From NCBI GenBank assembly GCA_031459855.1, contig JAVKHP010000001.1, forward strand, positions 124,001 through 188,000: 64,000 nt of DNA, given 5' to 3'. This DNA comes from Armatimonadota bacterium (GTDB lineage: Bacteria > Sysuimicrobiota > Sysuimicrobiia > Sysuimicrobiales > Humicultoraceae). The translations under genes were made by a program, and so were the position numbers. Numbering within the stretch: the stretch's first letter is position 1; every line of letters begins with the position of its first letter. The notes beneath the pieces were generated by a model, which did no database searches, was not told the origin of the DNA, and saw only the letters and a list, made by a program, of their open reading frames with translations. Shown here in pieces: positions 36,873 to 45,166 of this stretch.

Positions 36873-38631
36873 GGGCGCCGTGAAGCGGACGTTCCGCACG
36901 GTGGACGAGCTGCGGGTCCTCGCCGCCACCGCCCGCGGCGACCGGCCGCCGGACCTGCTGCTCGTCGGGGGACGCGTCCTCAACGTCTACTCGGGTGAGC
37001 TCTACCCTGCGACCGTGGCCGTCGCCGCCGGCCGCATCGCCTACGTCGGCGAGCGCGCCCTTGCGCCGGGCCCCCGCACCACGGTGATCGACGCCCGGGA
37101 CCGGGTGATCGCGCCCGGCTACGTCGATCCCCATGCCCACCCGTTTGCGCTGTGCACGCCCGACGCGCTGGCGCGCGCGGCGCTTGGCCTGGGCACCACC
37201 TGCATCGTGGCCGACACGATGCCGCTGTTGATGCTGACCGCCCCCGAGCAGACGGGCGAGGCGATGGCCGCGCTTGGCGACCTGCCGGTGCGCTGGTTCT
37301 TCTTCCTGCGCCAGCACGCGCAGGGCCACGTGCCCGACGAAGACGCGCGGTTTGGCGACGCCCGGCTGGCGGCGCTGCTCGGGCGCGAGGAGGTGCGCGC
37401 CGTCGGCGAGCTCACCCGGTGGCCGGAAGTCTACGCCGGGGACGAGACGCAGCTGCGCCGCATCGCCCGTGCCCTGGCGGCCGGCCGACGGGTGGAAGGG
37501 CACGCGCCCGGCGCCTCCGCCGACCGCTTGCAGGCCCTGGCCGCAGCCGGGATCTCGTCGGACCACGAGGCGCTCACCGCAGATCAGGCCCTGGCGCGTC
37601 TGCGCGCCGGCCTGTACGTCATGCTCCGCCACGGGTCGCTGCGACCCGACCTGGACGCCCTGGCGCCGGTCGCGACGGGACCACGCATGTGGTCGGGCCG
37701 GCTCATGCTGACGCCGGATGGCCCCTCGCCGCAGTTCCTGCGCGACTGCGGCTACATGGACTACCTGGTGGCCGCGGCGATGCGCGCCGGCGTCGAGCCC
37801 CTGGCGGCCTACCAGATGGCCACGCTCAATCCGGCCACCTACTACGGCCTCGACGAGGAGCTGGGCGGCATCGCCCCGGGGCGGCGCGCCGACCTGCTCC
37901 TGCTGGAACGGCTGGAGACGCCGCGCCCCGAGGTCGTGATCGCCGGCGGGCACCTGTGCGCGCGCGAGGGCCGGGTCATGGTCGAGCTGCCGCGCATCCC
38001 GTGGGACCGGTGGATGCGGCCGCTGACTCCGGGCCCATGGCGGCCAGACCCGGGGTTCTTCTCGCTGGACGGCCTGCCCTCGCCCGCCCCTGCGGCCCAC
38101 CTGGAGAACACCGTGATCACCGTGCGCCGCGACATCGCCCTCGACGGCCAGCGTCTGCCCGCAGGGGTGCTGCACGCGGTGCTGTTCGATCCCGGCGGCC
38201 GCTGGCGCTGTCGGGCCCTGCTGTCGGGGTTCGCCGACCGTCTCGGTGGGCTGGCCGCGAGCTACACGGGCGGTGGCGGCATTCTCTGTCTTGGGCGCGC
38301 ACCCGCCGACATGGCCCTGGCCGCTACCTGCGTGCTCGACCACGGCGGCGGCATCGCGCTCGCCGAGGACGGCGCGCTCCTCTTCCTGTTGCCGCTGCCC
38401 GTCGGCGGCATGGCGTCGCCGGATGCGTGCACCGAGGTGGCCGCCGCCCTCGACCGCCTGGACGGCCTGCTCGCCGCGCGCGGGTACCGGCACGGTGAGG
38501 TCGCCTACACGTTGCTGTTCTTCAACTTCGACGCGTTACCCTACGTGCGGTTGACCTATCGGGGGTTGTGGGACGTGGTGGCGGGGCGGGTGCTCTACCC
38601 CCGGGAGGACCTCGCCGACGCGCGCCGATAG
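36871..38631 (+). CDS. Adenine deaminase-like amidohydrolase
   Basis: A 586-residue protein with the adenine deaminase (AdeC) layout: metal-dependent amidohydrolase barrel, then the Ade C-terminal domain. Visible are PGYVDPHAHPF with the HxH ligands, VEGHAPGASADRLQALAAAGISSDHEALT, and a C-terminal GGGIALAEDGALLFLLPLPVGG. The HDSHN motif of true adenine deaminases is missing; the equivalent place reads TGGGGILCLG. The substrate may therefore not be adenine. Start is the ATG at 36871, or the GTG at 36880 if the mRNA is leaderless. Its 3' end overlaps that of the convergent BenE-like gene by 37 bases. Confidence 0.82.
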   Translation: MGAVKRTFRTVDELRVLAATARGDRPPDLLLVGGRVLNVYSGELYPATVAVAAGRIAYVGERALAPGPRTTVIDARDRVIAPGYVDPHAHPFALCTPDALARAALGLGTTCIVADTMPLLMLTAPEQTGEAMAALGDLPVRWFFFLRQHAQGHVPDEDARFGDARLAALLGREEVRAVGELTRWPEVYAGDETQLRRIARALAAGRRVEGHAPGASADRLQALAAAGISSDHEALTADQALARLRAGLYVMLRHGSLRPDLDALAPVATGPRMWSGRLMLTPDGPSPQFLRDCGYMDYLVAAAMRAGVEPLAAYQMATLNPATYYGLDEELGGIAPGRRADLLLLERLETPRPEVVIAGGHLCAREGRVMVELPRIPWDRWMRPLTPGPWRPDPGFFSLDGLPSPAPAAHLENTVITVRRDIALDGQRLPAGVLHAVLFDPGGRWRCRALLSGFADRLGGLAASYTGGGGILCLGRAPADMALAATCVLDHGGGIALAEDGALLFLLPLPVGGMASPDACTEVAAALDRLDGLLAARGYRHGEVAYTLLFFNFDALPYVRLTYRGLWDVVAGRVLYPREDLADARR

Positions 38632-39938
38632 CCACCGTCAGCGCCCGGTGACGTCGGCCCCAGCGCGGCGAAGTCTGACCGCTCGACCAGCAGCGAGGCG
38701 CACATCCCCGCCACCAGGGCCCAGAACGGCGCGGCGATGCGCAGGACGACCAACCCCGAGGTGGCCACCAGGAAGGCCACCAGAGCCCCCACCAGAAACC
38801 GCCCGCCGAACGCCTGCTGGAAGAACTGCGCCATCGGCCCCAGCAGCGCCAGGCCCCCGAGCACGTCCACGAGCGCGCGGGGCACCAGGCGCGTCACGGC
38901 GGTCACTGCCGGCGCGAGCAGGCCGGTGGCGATCCACAGCACGCCCAGCAGCACGCTGACGGCGTAGCGCCGGTCGAGCGGCCCGGACGCCGGGCCGGCC
39001 ACGATGGCGGTCGACGGCCCGGCGATGCACGCCGAGTGGGCGCCGAAGAGCGCTGAGGCCAGGGAGCCCACGCCCGACGCGGTGGTCAGGGACGAGACCG
39101 GGGGGCGATAGCCGCTCGCCGTGAGCGCGGCGATCCCCTGCACGTTCTGCACCCCGACGACCATCAGCACCAGGGGCACCACGAGCTCCGCAGCGGCCGC
39201 CACGGAGAACGCGGGGACGACCGCCTGGGGCTGCCCGATCGCGACCGTCAGCGCGCCCCAGTCGGCCTGCCCCAGCACGGTGGCGCTCACCAGCCCGGTC
39301 ACCAGCGCGACCAGCACGGGCGGCAACCGCCGCAGGCCCGGGACCACCCACGCGGCGAAGAACGCGGCCACGGTGAGCCCGCCGACCGCGGGCGCCTGCT
39401 GGACGCCGCGGACGATCGCGCCCACGAACGGCAGCAGCACGCCGGCCACCATGCCCATCATGATCGGCAGCGGCAGGCGCGCGGTCACCCGTTCTACCAG
39501 CCCCGAGACGCCCAGTAGCACGAGCACCGCCCCGGCGAGCCAGTAGGTGCCGACGACCTCCTCGAACGGCAGGTGGCGCAGCGCCGTACCCACCAGCACG
39601 ACGCCGGGGATGGTGAACGCCCCCACGATGGGCTGGCGGTAGCGCAGGCTCAGCACGATGCTGAGCGCCCCGCCGGTGATCTGCACCGTCGCGATCCACG
39701 AGATGGCGCGCGCCTCGGAGAGGCCGGCCTGCTGCGCAGCGGCCAGCGTGATCAGCAGCGGGCTCAGGCTCCACAGCCACGCCACCACGGCGCTGGCCAC
39801 GCCCCCGGGCGCAAGCGCCCGGGGCAGGTCGCCGAGGTTACGCGCCAGCGCGCGCAACACAGGCGCAGGACCGCCGGGCACTGCCTGGAGGGGCGGCGCG
39901 ATCGCCGCCAGCCCGGCTGCCTCGTCGGGCTCGCTCAC
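38595..39938 (-). CDS. BenE-type (benzoate) membrane transporter
   Basis: A 447-residue protein with about twelve hydrophobic segments. It belongs to the BenE family of benzoate/H+ symporters, related to the xanthine/uracil permease fold: GGVASAVVAWLWSLSPLLITLAAAQQAGLS at the start, RYRQPIVGAFTIPGVVLVG, VGVQNVQGIAALTASGY, and SACIAGPSTAIVAGP. GTG start overlapping the enoyl-CoA hydratase stop (GTGA). As the last gene of the aromatic cluster it is a second uptake route beside the ABC importer. The extreme C-terminus overlaps the convergent deaminase gene. Confidence 0.88.
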   Translation of the reverse strand: MSEPDEAAGLAAIAPPLQAVPGGPAPVLRALARNLGDLPRALAPGGVASAVVAWLWSLSPLLITLAAAQQAGLSEARAISWIATVQITGGALSIVLSLRYRQPIVGAFTIPGVVLVGTALRHLPFEEVVGTYWLAGAVLVLLGVSGLVERVTARLPLPIMMGMVAGVLLPFVGAIVRGVQQAPAVGGLTVAAFFAAWVVPGLRRLPPVLVALVTGLVSATVLGQADWGALTVAIGQPQAVVPAFSVAAAAELVVPLVLMVVGVQNVQGIAALTASGYRPPVSSLTTASGVGSLASALFGAHSACIAGPSTAIVAGPASGPLDRRYAVSVLLGVLWIATGLLAPAVTAVTRLVPRALVDVLGGLALLGPMAQFFQQAFGGRFLVGALVAFLVATSGLVVLRIAAPFWALVAGMCASLLVERSDFAALGPTSPGADGGYRRASARSSRG

Positions 39939-40711
39939 GGCGCGCGGGCGAACTGCGGCTTGCGCTTCTCGACGAACGCGCGCACGCCCTCCTGGCCGTC
40001 GGCGCTGCGGAACAGGCCGTCGAGGAGCTCGCGCTCGATGCGCAGGCCGTCGTCGAGGGCACGCTCGCGGCCCTGGTGCACCGCCAGCTTGATGGCTCCG
40101 ATCGCCGACGCCGAGCCCTCGGCCAGGGCCTGGGCGTAGGCGCGGGTCTCGGCCTCGAGGCGGTCGGCGGGCACCAGCCGGTCGAGGATCCCCAGCGCGT
40201 GCGCCTCGGCGGGCCCCACCCGCCTGCCGGTGACCATCAGGTCGAGCGCCCGGCTCCAACCGATCAGCCGGGGCAGGCGCTGCGTGCCGCCGTTGCCGGG
40301 CAGCAGGCCCAGCGTCACCTCGGGCACGCCGAGCTGGTAGGCGCCCTCGGCGCCAAAGCGCAGGTCGCACGCCAGCGCGATCTCCAGGCCGCCACCCAGC
40401 GCATGCCCGGCGATCTGCGCGATGAAGACCTTGGGGATGGCGGCGATGCGGCCCAGAGTGCGGTGGGCCAGCCGGCACATCTCCATGTTCTGCTCGGGCG
40501 TGCTCTCGCTGAACGCCTTGATGTCGGCGCCGGCGCAGAAGAACTTCTCCAGGGCGCTGCGCACGATCACCGCCCGGCAGGCGGGATCGGCGGCCGCGGC
40601 CTCGATGGCGCGGCCCAGCGCCTCCATGAACGTGATCTCGTACGAGTTGGCGGGCGGACGGTTGAGCGTGATGACGCCCAGGGCACCCTCGCGGCTGTAC
40701 TCGACGGCCAT
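39935..40711 (-). CDS. Enoyl-CoA hydratase/isomerase family protein
   Basis: A 258-residue crotonase-fold enzyme. The oxyanion-hole segments are FCAGADIKAFSE and GHALGGGLEIALACDLRFG. The Glu-containing segment LGVPEVTLGLLPGNGGTQRLPRLIG fits a hydratase, with Glu at the two catalytic places. In the Paa pathway such proteins (PaaF/PaaG) hydrate or isomerise the ring-opened CoA thioesters; its position between the dehydrogenase and the BenE-like gene supports that role. Stop overlaps the next start. Confidence 0.9.
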   Translation of the reverse strand: MAVEYSREGALGVITLNRPPANSYEITFMEALGRAIEAAAADPACRAVIVRSALEKFFCAGADIKAFSESTPEQNMEMCRLAHRTLGRIAAIPKVFIAQIAGHALGGGLEIALACDLRFGAEGAYQLGVPEVTLGLLPGNGGTQRLPRLIGWSRALDLMVTGRRVGPAEAHALGILDRLVPADRLEAETRAYAQALAEGSASAIGAIKLAVHQGRERALDDGLRIERELLDGLFRSADGQEGVRAFVEKRKPQFARAP

Positions 40712-40747
40712 CGTCTCCTCCTCACCCCACTCCAGGTCGCACTCGCC

Positions 40748-42199
40748 CTACTCCAGGTCGCCGACCACCACCGACTTGAACTCGACGTAGTAATCCATAG
40801 CCTCGGGCCCGTGCTCCCGCCCGATCCCCGAGGCCTTCACCCCCCCGAAGGGCAGCTCGTCGTACCCGTAGTGCAGCTGGTTCACCCAGGTCATGCCGGC
40901 GTCCAGCTCCTGCGCAGCCCGGTGGATCCACTTGATGTTGTAGGTCCAGATGGACGACCCCAGGCCGTAGATCGAGTCGTTGGCCAGCCGGATCGCCTCG
41001 TCGATGCCCGCCACCTTGAACACCGGGAGCAACGGGCCGAACGTCTCCTCCTGCACCACGCGGCTGTCGTGCGGCGCGTCGACCACCACCGTCGGGGTGA
41101 AGAAGTACCCCGTGGTCCGGCCGTCGGGGACGCGCCCGCCGTGGAGGACCCGCGCGCCCCGCCGCACCGCGTCGTCGAGCTGCTCGACGATCTCCTGGCG
41201 CTGCGCCGCGGTGTGCAGCGGGCCCAGCCGGATCTTCGGCCGCTCGGCCCTCACCCAGCCCTCGCCCGGCTCGTAGCGCGCCACGCCCGCCAGCAGCTTC
41301 TCCAGGAACGCCTCGTAGACGTCGGCGAAGACGTAGACGCGCTTGGCCGCCAGGCATGCCTGCCCGCAGTTCCAGAAGCGGCCGATCAGCACGCCGCGGA
41401 CGGCCTTGTCGAGGTCGGCGTCCGAGCAGACGATCACGGGGTCGGAGCCGCCGAGTTCCAGCGTGATGCGCTTGAACGCCGGCCCGGCCAGCTCCATGAT
41501 GCGCCGGCCGGTGGCGGTCTGGCCCGTGAACGCCACGCGCCGGACGTCAGGGTGGGCGGCCAGCGCTTCGCCGACCTCGCGGCCGGGACCGGTCACGACG
41601 TTGAGGACGCCCGGCGGCAGCCCCGCCTCGTTCATCAGGCCGATGACTTTCAGCGTCGCCAGCGGCGTGGTGCTGGCGGGCTTCACAACGACCGTGTTGC
41701 CCGCGGCCAGCGCCGGACCGATCTTCGTGCCCATCAAGGTCAGGGGGAAGTTCCACGGGACGATGGCCGCGCACACCCCCACGGGCCGGCGGATGACCAT
41801 GCCGTAGGCCTTCCCCAACGCCGAGGGCAGCGGTGCGTAGGCGCCCCGCTGCTTGCTGGCCAGGTCGGCGTAGAACTCCATCCCGTGCAGGAAGTGGGTG
41901 AGCTCGCCGGTCGCCTCGTGGAGGGGTTTGCCCTGCTCGCGCACCAGGAGGTCGGCGACCTCCTGGGCGTGCGCGCGCACTTTCGCCAGCCCCTGGCGGA
42001 TCGTGTGCGCGCGCTCGTCGGGGTCGGTCTTCGCCCAAGCGTCGAAGGCACGCCGGGCGGCGGCCACCGCGGCGTCTACGTCGTCGGGCCCGGCCCTGGG
42101 GACGGTGTCCACGACCTCTTCGGTGGCCGGGTTGCGCACCGGCATCTCTGCGCCGCTCCTGGCCGGCACGGCCTCACCGTCGATCACCAGCAGCGCCAT
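40748..42199 (-). CDS. Aldehyde dehydrogenase (aromatic cluster)
   Basis: A 483-residue aldehyde dehydrogenase with VPWNFPLTLMGTKIGPALAAGNT, LKPAS-like KPASTTPL, the general base in LELGGSDPVIV, and the nucleophile in NCGQACLAAKRV. It may oxidise the semialdehyde formed after ring opening (as the dehydrogenase half of PaaZ does) or an aromatic aldehyde. The ATG at 42199 follows GAGGGGGGAG. A further in-frame ATG at 42277 begins a second copy of the first seven codons (MALLVID). I use the downstream start because of its ribosome-binding site. Confidence 0.9.
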   Translation of the reverse strand: MALLVIDGEAVPARSGAEMPVRNPATEEVVDTVPRAGPDDVDAAVAAARRAFDAWAKTDPDERAHTIRQGLAKVRAHAQEVADLLVREQGKPLHEATGELTHFLHGMEFYADLASKQRGAYAPLPSALGKAYGMVIRRPVGVCAAIVPWNFPLTLMGTKIGPALAAGNTVVVKPASTTPLATLKVIGLMNEAGLPPGVLNVVTGPGREVGEALAAHPDVRRVAFTGQTATGRRIMELAGPAFKRITLELGGSDPVIVCSDADLDKAVRGVLIGRFWNCGQACLAAKRVYVFADVYEAFLEKLLAGVARYEPGEGWVRAERPKIRLGPLHTAAQRQEIVEQLDDAVRRGARVLHGGRVPDGRTTGYFFTPTVVVDAPHDSRVVQEETFGPLLPVFKVAGIDEAIRLANDSIYGLGSSIWTYNIKWIHRAAQELDAGMTWVNQLHYGYDELPFGGVKASGIGREHGPEAMDYYVEFKSVVVGDLE

Positions 42200-42277
42200 G
42201 CTCCCCCCTCCGTTCCGTATCGGCGTGCCACCGGGCGACGCTGGGCACCGGCCCGCGTCGATCACCAGCAGCGCCAT
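42178..42277. repeat. 22-bp direct repeat duplicating a gene start, 78-bp period
   Basis: CGTCGATCACCAGCAGCGCC plus AT occurs at 42178-42199 and, identically, at 42256-42277. On the minus strand each copy is ATG plus the first codons of the aldehyde dehydrogenase (MALLVID). The period is 26 codons, so both starts are in frame. Confidence 0.92.
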
Positions 42278-42409
42278 ACGCTGTAATGGTAATGCTCGTC
42301 GCCCGTGGGGCTCGTCCTGCGTGTCCGGCAGGCGCGAGTGCCCGTGGTGTTCCTCGACGCCGCGCTGCCCGCCCTGCACCCCCGGCGGGCGCACACGACG
42401 CCCCTGGGG

Positions 42410-42640
42410 CTACTTGCGTACGCGCTCGAACGGACTCCTGCACGCCCGGCACAGGTACTGCTCCGACATGAGCTGGGCACCGAACGCCCCGATGCGCTCG
42501 ACGTCGTCCGCCCCACACCAGGGGCACCGCAGACCGTCGCTCGGGTCCCGGGAGCCCCCCGCCGCCCGCCCCTGTGCCGCGTCCGCCCCGCCGCTGCGCG
42601 CGTGGGCCGCATCGGCCTCGCGCGCCGGGCGCTCGTTCAC
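42410..42640 (-). CDS. Small zinc-ribbon protein matching the C-terminal domain of PaaD
   Basis: A 76-residue protein starting at a GTG that overlaps the paaC stop (GTGA). After ~36 disordered residues comes CPWCG at residues 39-43 and CRAC at 64-67, within a segment CPWCGADDVERIGAFGAQ...YLCRACRSPFERV. This matches the zinc-ribbon tail of PaaD (PaaJ), which in E. coli is fused behind the MIP18-like domain. Here the MIP18-like part is a separate gene three cistrons upstream, so PaaD appears split. The protein would help assemble or deliver metal to the epoxidase. Confidence 0.75.
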   Translation of the reverse strand: MNERPAREADAAHARSGGADAAQGRAAGGSRDPSDGLRCPWCGADDVERIGAFGAQLMSEQYLCRACRSPFERVRK

Positions 42641-43401
42641 GGGTCCAGCCGGCGCTGGATCGGGTTCCACCGCTCCCATGGCAGCGGCCCCACCTCCCAG
42701 ACGCCGTCCTCCATGTTCCACCGCACCGGTAGACGCACGCCCACTTCCAGCAACAGCGGCGCCACGCGCTGGAGGTAGGCCTGGCGCAGGCCGTCGTTGG
42801 TCGCGCCCAGGTAGCCCGCCGCGCGCAGCGCCTCGACGCCCGCCTCGCCCGCCGGCCCAAACCAGCACAGCATCTCGGGCAGCGCTTCGTCCACCCGCGC
42901 CTGCAGCGCAACACGCCCCTGGGCCGTGGCGGCGAGGCGGCGGACCAGGCTCTCGGCGTAGCCCAGGTGTGCCCGCTCCTCGTCCAGCGCGCGCCGCACC
43001 CGGCTGGCCAGCGCCTCGTAGCGCGACCCGACCAGAGCGGCGAACATGGTCGTCACCGCGGTGTCGACCAGCGCGCACGTGGCGACCACGTGCGCCCACG
43101 TGGGGTGCGGCGCGTCCAGGTAGCGCACGCAGTAGCGCCGGTCACGGTCGGTCTCGCGCTCGAGCGGCTGCGGCCGGTTGGGGTAGGGCAGGTCCTCCAG
43201 CAGCGGGTAGAGGGCGCGCGAGTGGCCCAGGTCCTCCTGGGCGATGGCCGCGCACGCCACCGACGCTTCCAGGAACGGCGCGCCCGGCGCCCACTCGGAG
43301 ATCCGCCGGCCCAGGAAGTACTTGGTATCGGCGAGGACCACGATCAGGTTGACCAGCGCCGGCAGCGCGCGCTCGTCGCTGGCGGTGACGGTGTGGCTCA
43401 T
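42637..43401 (-). CDS. paaC: Phenylacetyl-CoA epoxidase structural subunit PaaC-like
   Basis: A 254-residue four-helix-bundle protein of the PaaA/PaaC family. It shows ALVNLIVVLADTKYFLGRRISEWAP, AQEDLGHSRALYPLL, and DEERAHLGYAESLV. PaaC is the non-catalytic partner of PaaA in the heterodimeric core. The ATG overlaps the stop of the 73-residue gene before it, and its own stop overlaps the zinc-ribbon start. Some di-iron-type residues are retained (EDLGHSR, EERAH), so assignment as the catalytic or structural partner rests on operon order and on PaaA being the better match to the catalytic subunit. Confidence 0.88.
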   Translation of the reverse strand: MSHTVTASDERALPALVNLIVVLADTKYFLGRRISEWAPGAPFLEASVACAAIAQEDLGHSRALYPLLEDLPYPNRPQPLERETDRDRRYCVRYLDAPHPTWAHVVATCALVDTAVTTMFAALVGSRYEALASRVRRALDEERAHLGYAESLVRRLAATAQGRVALQARVDEALPEMLCWFGPAGEAGVEALRAAGYLGATNDGLRQAYLQRVAPLLLEVGVRLPVRWNMEDGVWEVGPLPWERWNPIQRRLDP

Positions 43402-43619
43402 GCCGTCGGCTCCAGGGTCGGCTCCAGGGCGTCGGACCCCACGACCCAGTGCACCGCGGCCACCGGCGCCAGCACCAGCTCGAGCCAGTCGGCCCCGAAG
43501 CGGGCCGTGGCCGCCGCGGCCGGATCCTCCCCCGCCGTCACGTCCAGCGTGCCCTGGTAGGTCAGCGCCTCGGGATACGCGCGGCGCGCGAGCACCAGGA
43601 AGCGGGCCGGTGCCGTCAT
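43398..43619 (-). CDS. Small protein of the phenylacetyl-CoA epoxidase operon, unrecognised
   Basis: A 73-residue protein (MTAPARFLVLARRAYPE at the start, FGADWLELVLAPVAAVHWVVGSD near the end) with ATGA overlaps to paaB before it and paaC after it. Its predicted strand-helix pattern is like that of small PaaB-type subunits, but I see no direct match. Tight coupling on both sides argues that it is a real component or accessory factor of the complex. Confidence 0.65.
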   Translation of the reverse strand: MTAPARFLVLARRAYPEALTYQGTLDVTAGEDPAAAATARFGADWLELVLAPVAAVHWVVGSDALEPTLEPTA

Positions 43620-43813
43620 TGCGGGTGGATCACTGCCACCAGCGCCTGGCGGGGCACGACGAACATCGCCCGCCAGCGCCACTCGTCGTAGAGCTTGTGG
43701 GCGAAGATGGCGGCCTCGCGGGCCGAGGTGGCCCGCACGGTGCCCACGTGCCGGAGCGGCTCGCCTCCCTCGGCGCGGGCGGCGAAGACCTCGTAGTACT
43801 CTTCCTCCATCAT
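43616..43813 (-). CDS. paaB: Phenylacetyl-CoA epoxidase subunit PaaB-like
   Basis: A 65-residue protein with YYEVFAARAEGGEPLRHVGTVRATSAREAAIFAHKLYD followed by MFVVPRQALVAV, matching the N-terminal part of PaaB (YEVFVRxxxGxxHxHVGS type). It is shorter than E. coli PaaB (about 95 residues). PaaB bridges PaaAC dimers in the epoxidase. Two ATGs in a row (43813, 43810) lie seven bases after the paaD stop; which is used is uncertain. Stop overlaps the next start. Confidence 0.8.
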   Translation of the reverse strand: MMEEEYYEVFAARAEGGEPLRHVGTVRATSAREAAIFAHKLYDEWRWRAMFVVPRQALVAVIHPQ

Positions 43814-43820
43814 CCCACCC

Positions 43821-44234
43821 TCACACCACGCCGACGGCGCGCAGCCGGCGCCAGCCTTCCTCGGTGATGTGCGCGCGGCTCCACGGCTCCCAGGTGACCT
43901 CCAGCGCGACCCGCTCCACACCCGGTACCTGCCGCAGCCGCGCGACGATGTCGTCCTGGATCAGCTCCATGCAGGGACAGCCCATCGACGTGAAGGTCAG
44001 CCGCACGCGCACCTCGCAGCCCTTCACCTCCACGCCGCGGATCAGGCCCAGGTCCACCACGCTCACGGGGTACTCGGGGTCCAGCACCTCGCGCAGCGCA
44101 GCGGTCACCTGCTCCGGCGAGGGGGCGCCACCCGTGGTCGCCTCGGGTGCCGGCGGGGCAGGCGGCGCCGCGGTCCGTGCACCGGGCGGCGTGACAGCGT
44201 CGGCGCCGTGCGCGCGGGACACCGCGGGCCTCAC
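43821..44234 (-). CDS. paaD: PaaD-like MIP18 (DUF59) domain protein
   Basis: A 137-residue protein. The GTG at 44234 overlaps the paaA stop (GTGA). After a Pro/Ala-rich lead of ~45 residues comes the MIP18/DUF59 domain: VLDPEYPVSVVDLGLIRGVEVKG, then the Cys motif SMGCPCMELIQDDIV and a final AHITEEGWRRLRAVGV. DUF59 proteins take part in iron or Fe-S assembly; PaaD is needed for active epoxidase. The usual C-terminal zinc ribbon is missing here and is encoded downstream as its own gene. Confidence 0.88.
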   Translation of the reverse strand: MRPAVSRAHGADAVTPPGARTAAPPAPPAPEATTGGAPSPEQVTAALREVLDPEYPVSVVDLGLIRGVEVKGCEVRVRLTFTSMGCPCMELIQDDIVARLRQVPGVERVALEVTWEPWSRAHITEEGWRRLRAVGVV

Positions 44235-45166
44235 GCGTCCAGCCGGCGCAGCTGCCGGTAGCCGCGCTGGATCTCGCCGACCAGCTCGCGGTTGGCGGGG
44301 CCCCGCTGGCGCCAGCGCGCCAGGACTTCGTCCCAGGTGATGGGCCCCTCCTCCAGCAGCCAGCGCTTGGCCGCGGCGTCGAAGCGGGCGGGGAACGGAC
44401 AGGTGATCACCCACCGCCCCGCCGCCGCATCGTAGCGGGCGGGCACCTCCAGCCCCAGCTCCTGGCACAGCGGCACCGCCGTCGACAGCCACTGCTGGCG
44501 CAGCTGGTCGTTGGTGTACCCCTTGAGCCCGTAGCCGATCTGGTCCTTGTGGCGCTTGAGGTCGTCGGGCAGCCCGAACCACTCCACGGTCAGCAGGAAC
44601 ATCCAGTCCACGGCCCGCTGCAGCTCGGCCTTCGTCTGCGGCGTCGCGGCCAGCGTGCGCATCCACTTCTCGCCGTGGCGCAGGTGGAAGTTCTCCTCGC
44701 GGTCCACCTTGGCCAGCGCCCGCTTCCACGGCCCGTAGGTGGTGTGGCGGTAGATGTCGCCCAGCAGCACGAACCCCGCGCGGTCGTAGAACGCGTTGGC
44801 CACCACCAGCTCCGTCCACGTCTCCAGCGGTACGTCGAAGGCATAGGGGTGCTTGAACTGCGCCGGGTCGCGCTCGTAGACCAGCGCGTCGACGTCCACC
44901 CCCAGGTCGCGCAGCATCCGGTAGGCGATGTGGGCATGGCCCAGCTCGTCCTGGATGATGCCCACCGCCGAGATGTACGAGTTGATGCTGGGGGCGTCGC
45001 GCGCCGCCCGCAGGTAGGCCGGCGCGCTGATCAGCTCGGTGTCGGCCGAGACGATGAGCGTGCGCGCCAGCGCCTCGACGTACGCGGGGGTGGCGTAGGC
45101 CGGCCCCTCCACCAGCGCGCCGCGCTCCAGGCGCGCGCGCAGCGTCTCCTCGGTGACCGGGGTCAT
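44231..45166 (-). CDS. paaA: Phenylacetyl-CoA epoxidase catalytic subunit PaaA-like
   Basis: A 311-residue di-iron protein. The carboxylate and His ligands are visible in SAVGIIQDELGHAHIAYRML and VDREENFHLRHGEKWM, and TLIVSADTELISAPAYL supplies the first helix Glu. PaaA inserts oxygen into the ring of phenylacetyl-CoA to give the 1,2-epoxide. GAGAGGAGG precedes the ATG, which itself overlaps the stop of the livM frame (ATGA). A sigma70-type promoter with an overlapping palindrome lies about 55-90 bases upstream. First gene of the paaA-D-B-x-C-zinc-ribbon operon. Confidence 0.92.
   Translation of the reverse strand: MTPVTEETLRARLERGALVEGPAYATPAYVEALARTLIVSADTELISAPAYLRAARDAPSINSYISAVGIIQDELGHAHIAYRMLRDLGVDVDALVYERDPAQFKHPYAFDVPLETWTELVVANAFYDRAGFVLLGDIYRHTTYGPWKRALAKVDREENFHLRHGEKWMRTLAATPQTKAELQRAVDWMFLLTVEWFGLPDDLKRHKDQIGYGLKGYTNDQLRQQWLSTAVPLCQELGLEVPARYDAAAGRWVITCPFPARFDAAAKRWLLEEGPITWDEVLARWRQRGPANRELVGEIQRGYRQLRRLDA

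Noticed and set aside
34702-38493. 1263-codon minus-strand frame
   Set aside because: Its 3' 224 codons are the aquaporin; the remainder overlaps the aldehyde dehydrogenase and the opposite-strand deaminase-like gene with no protein-like features.
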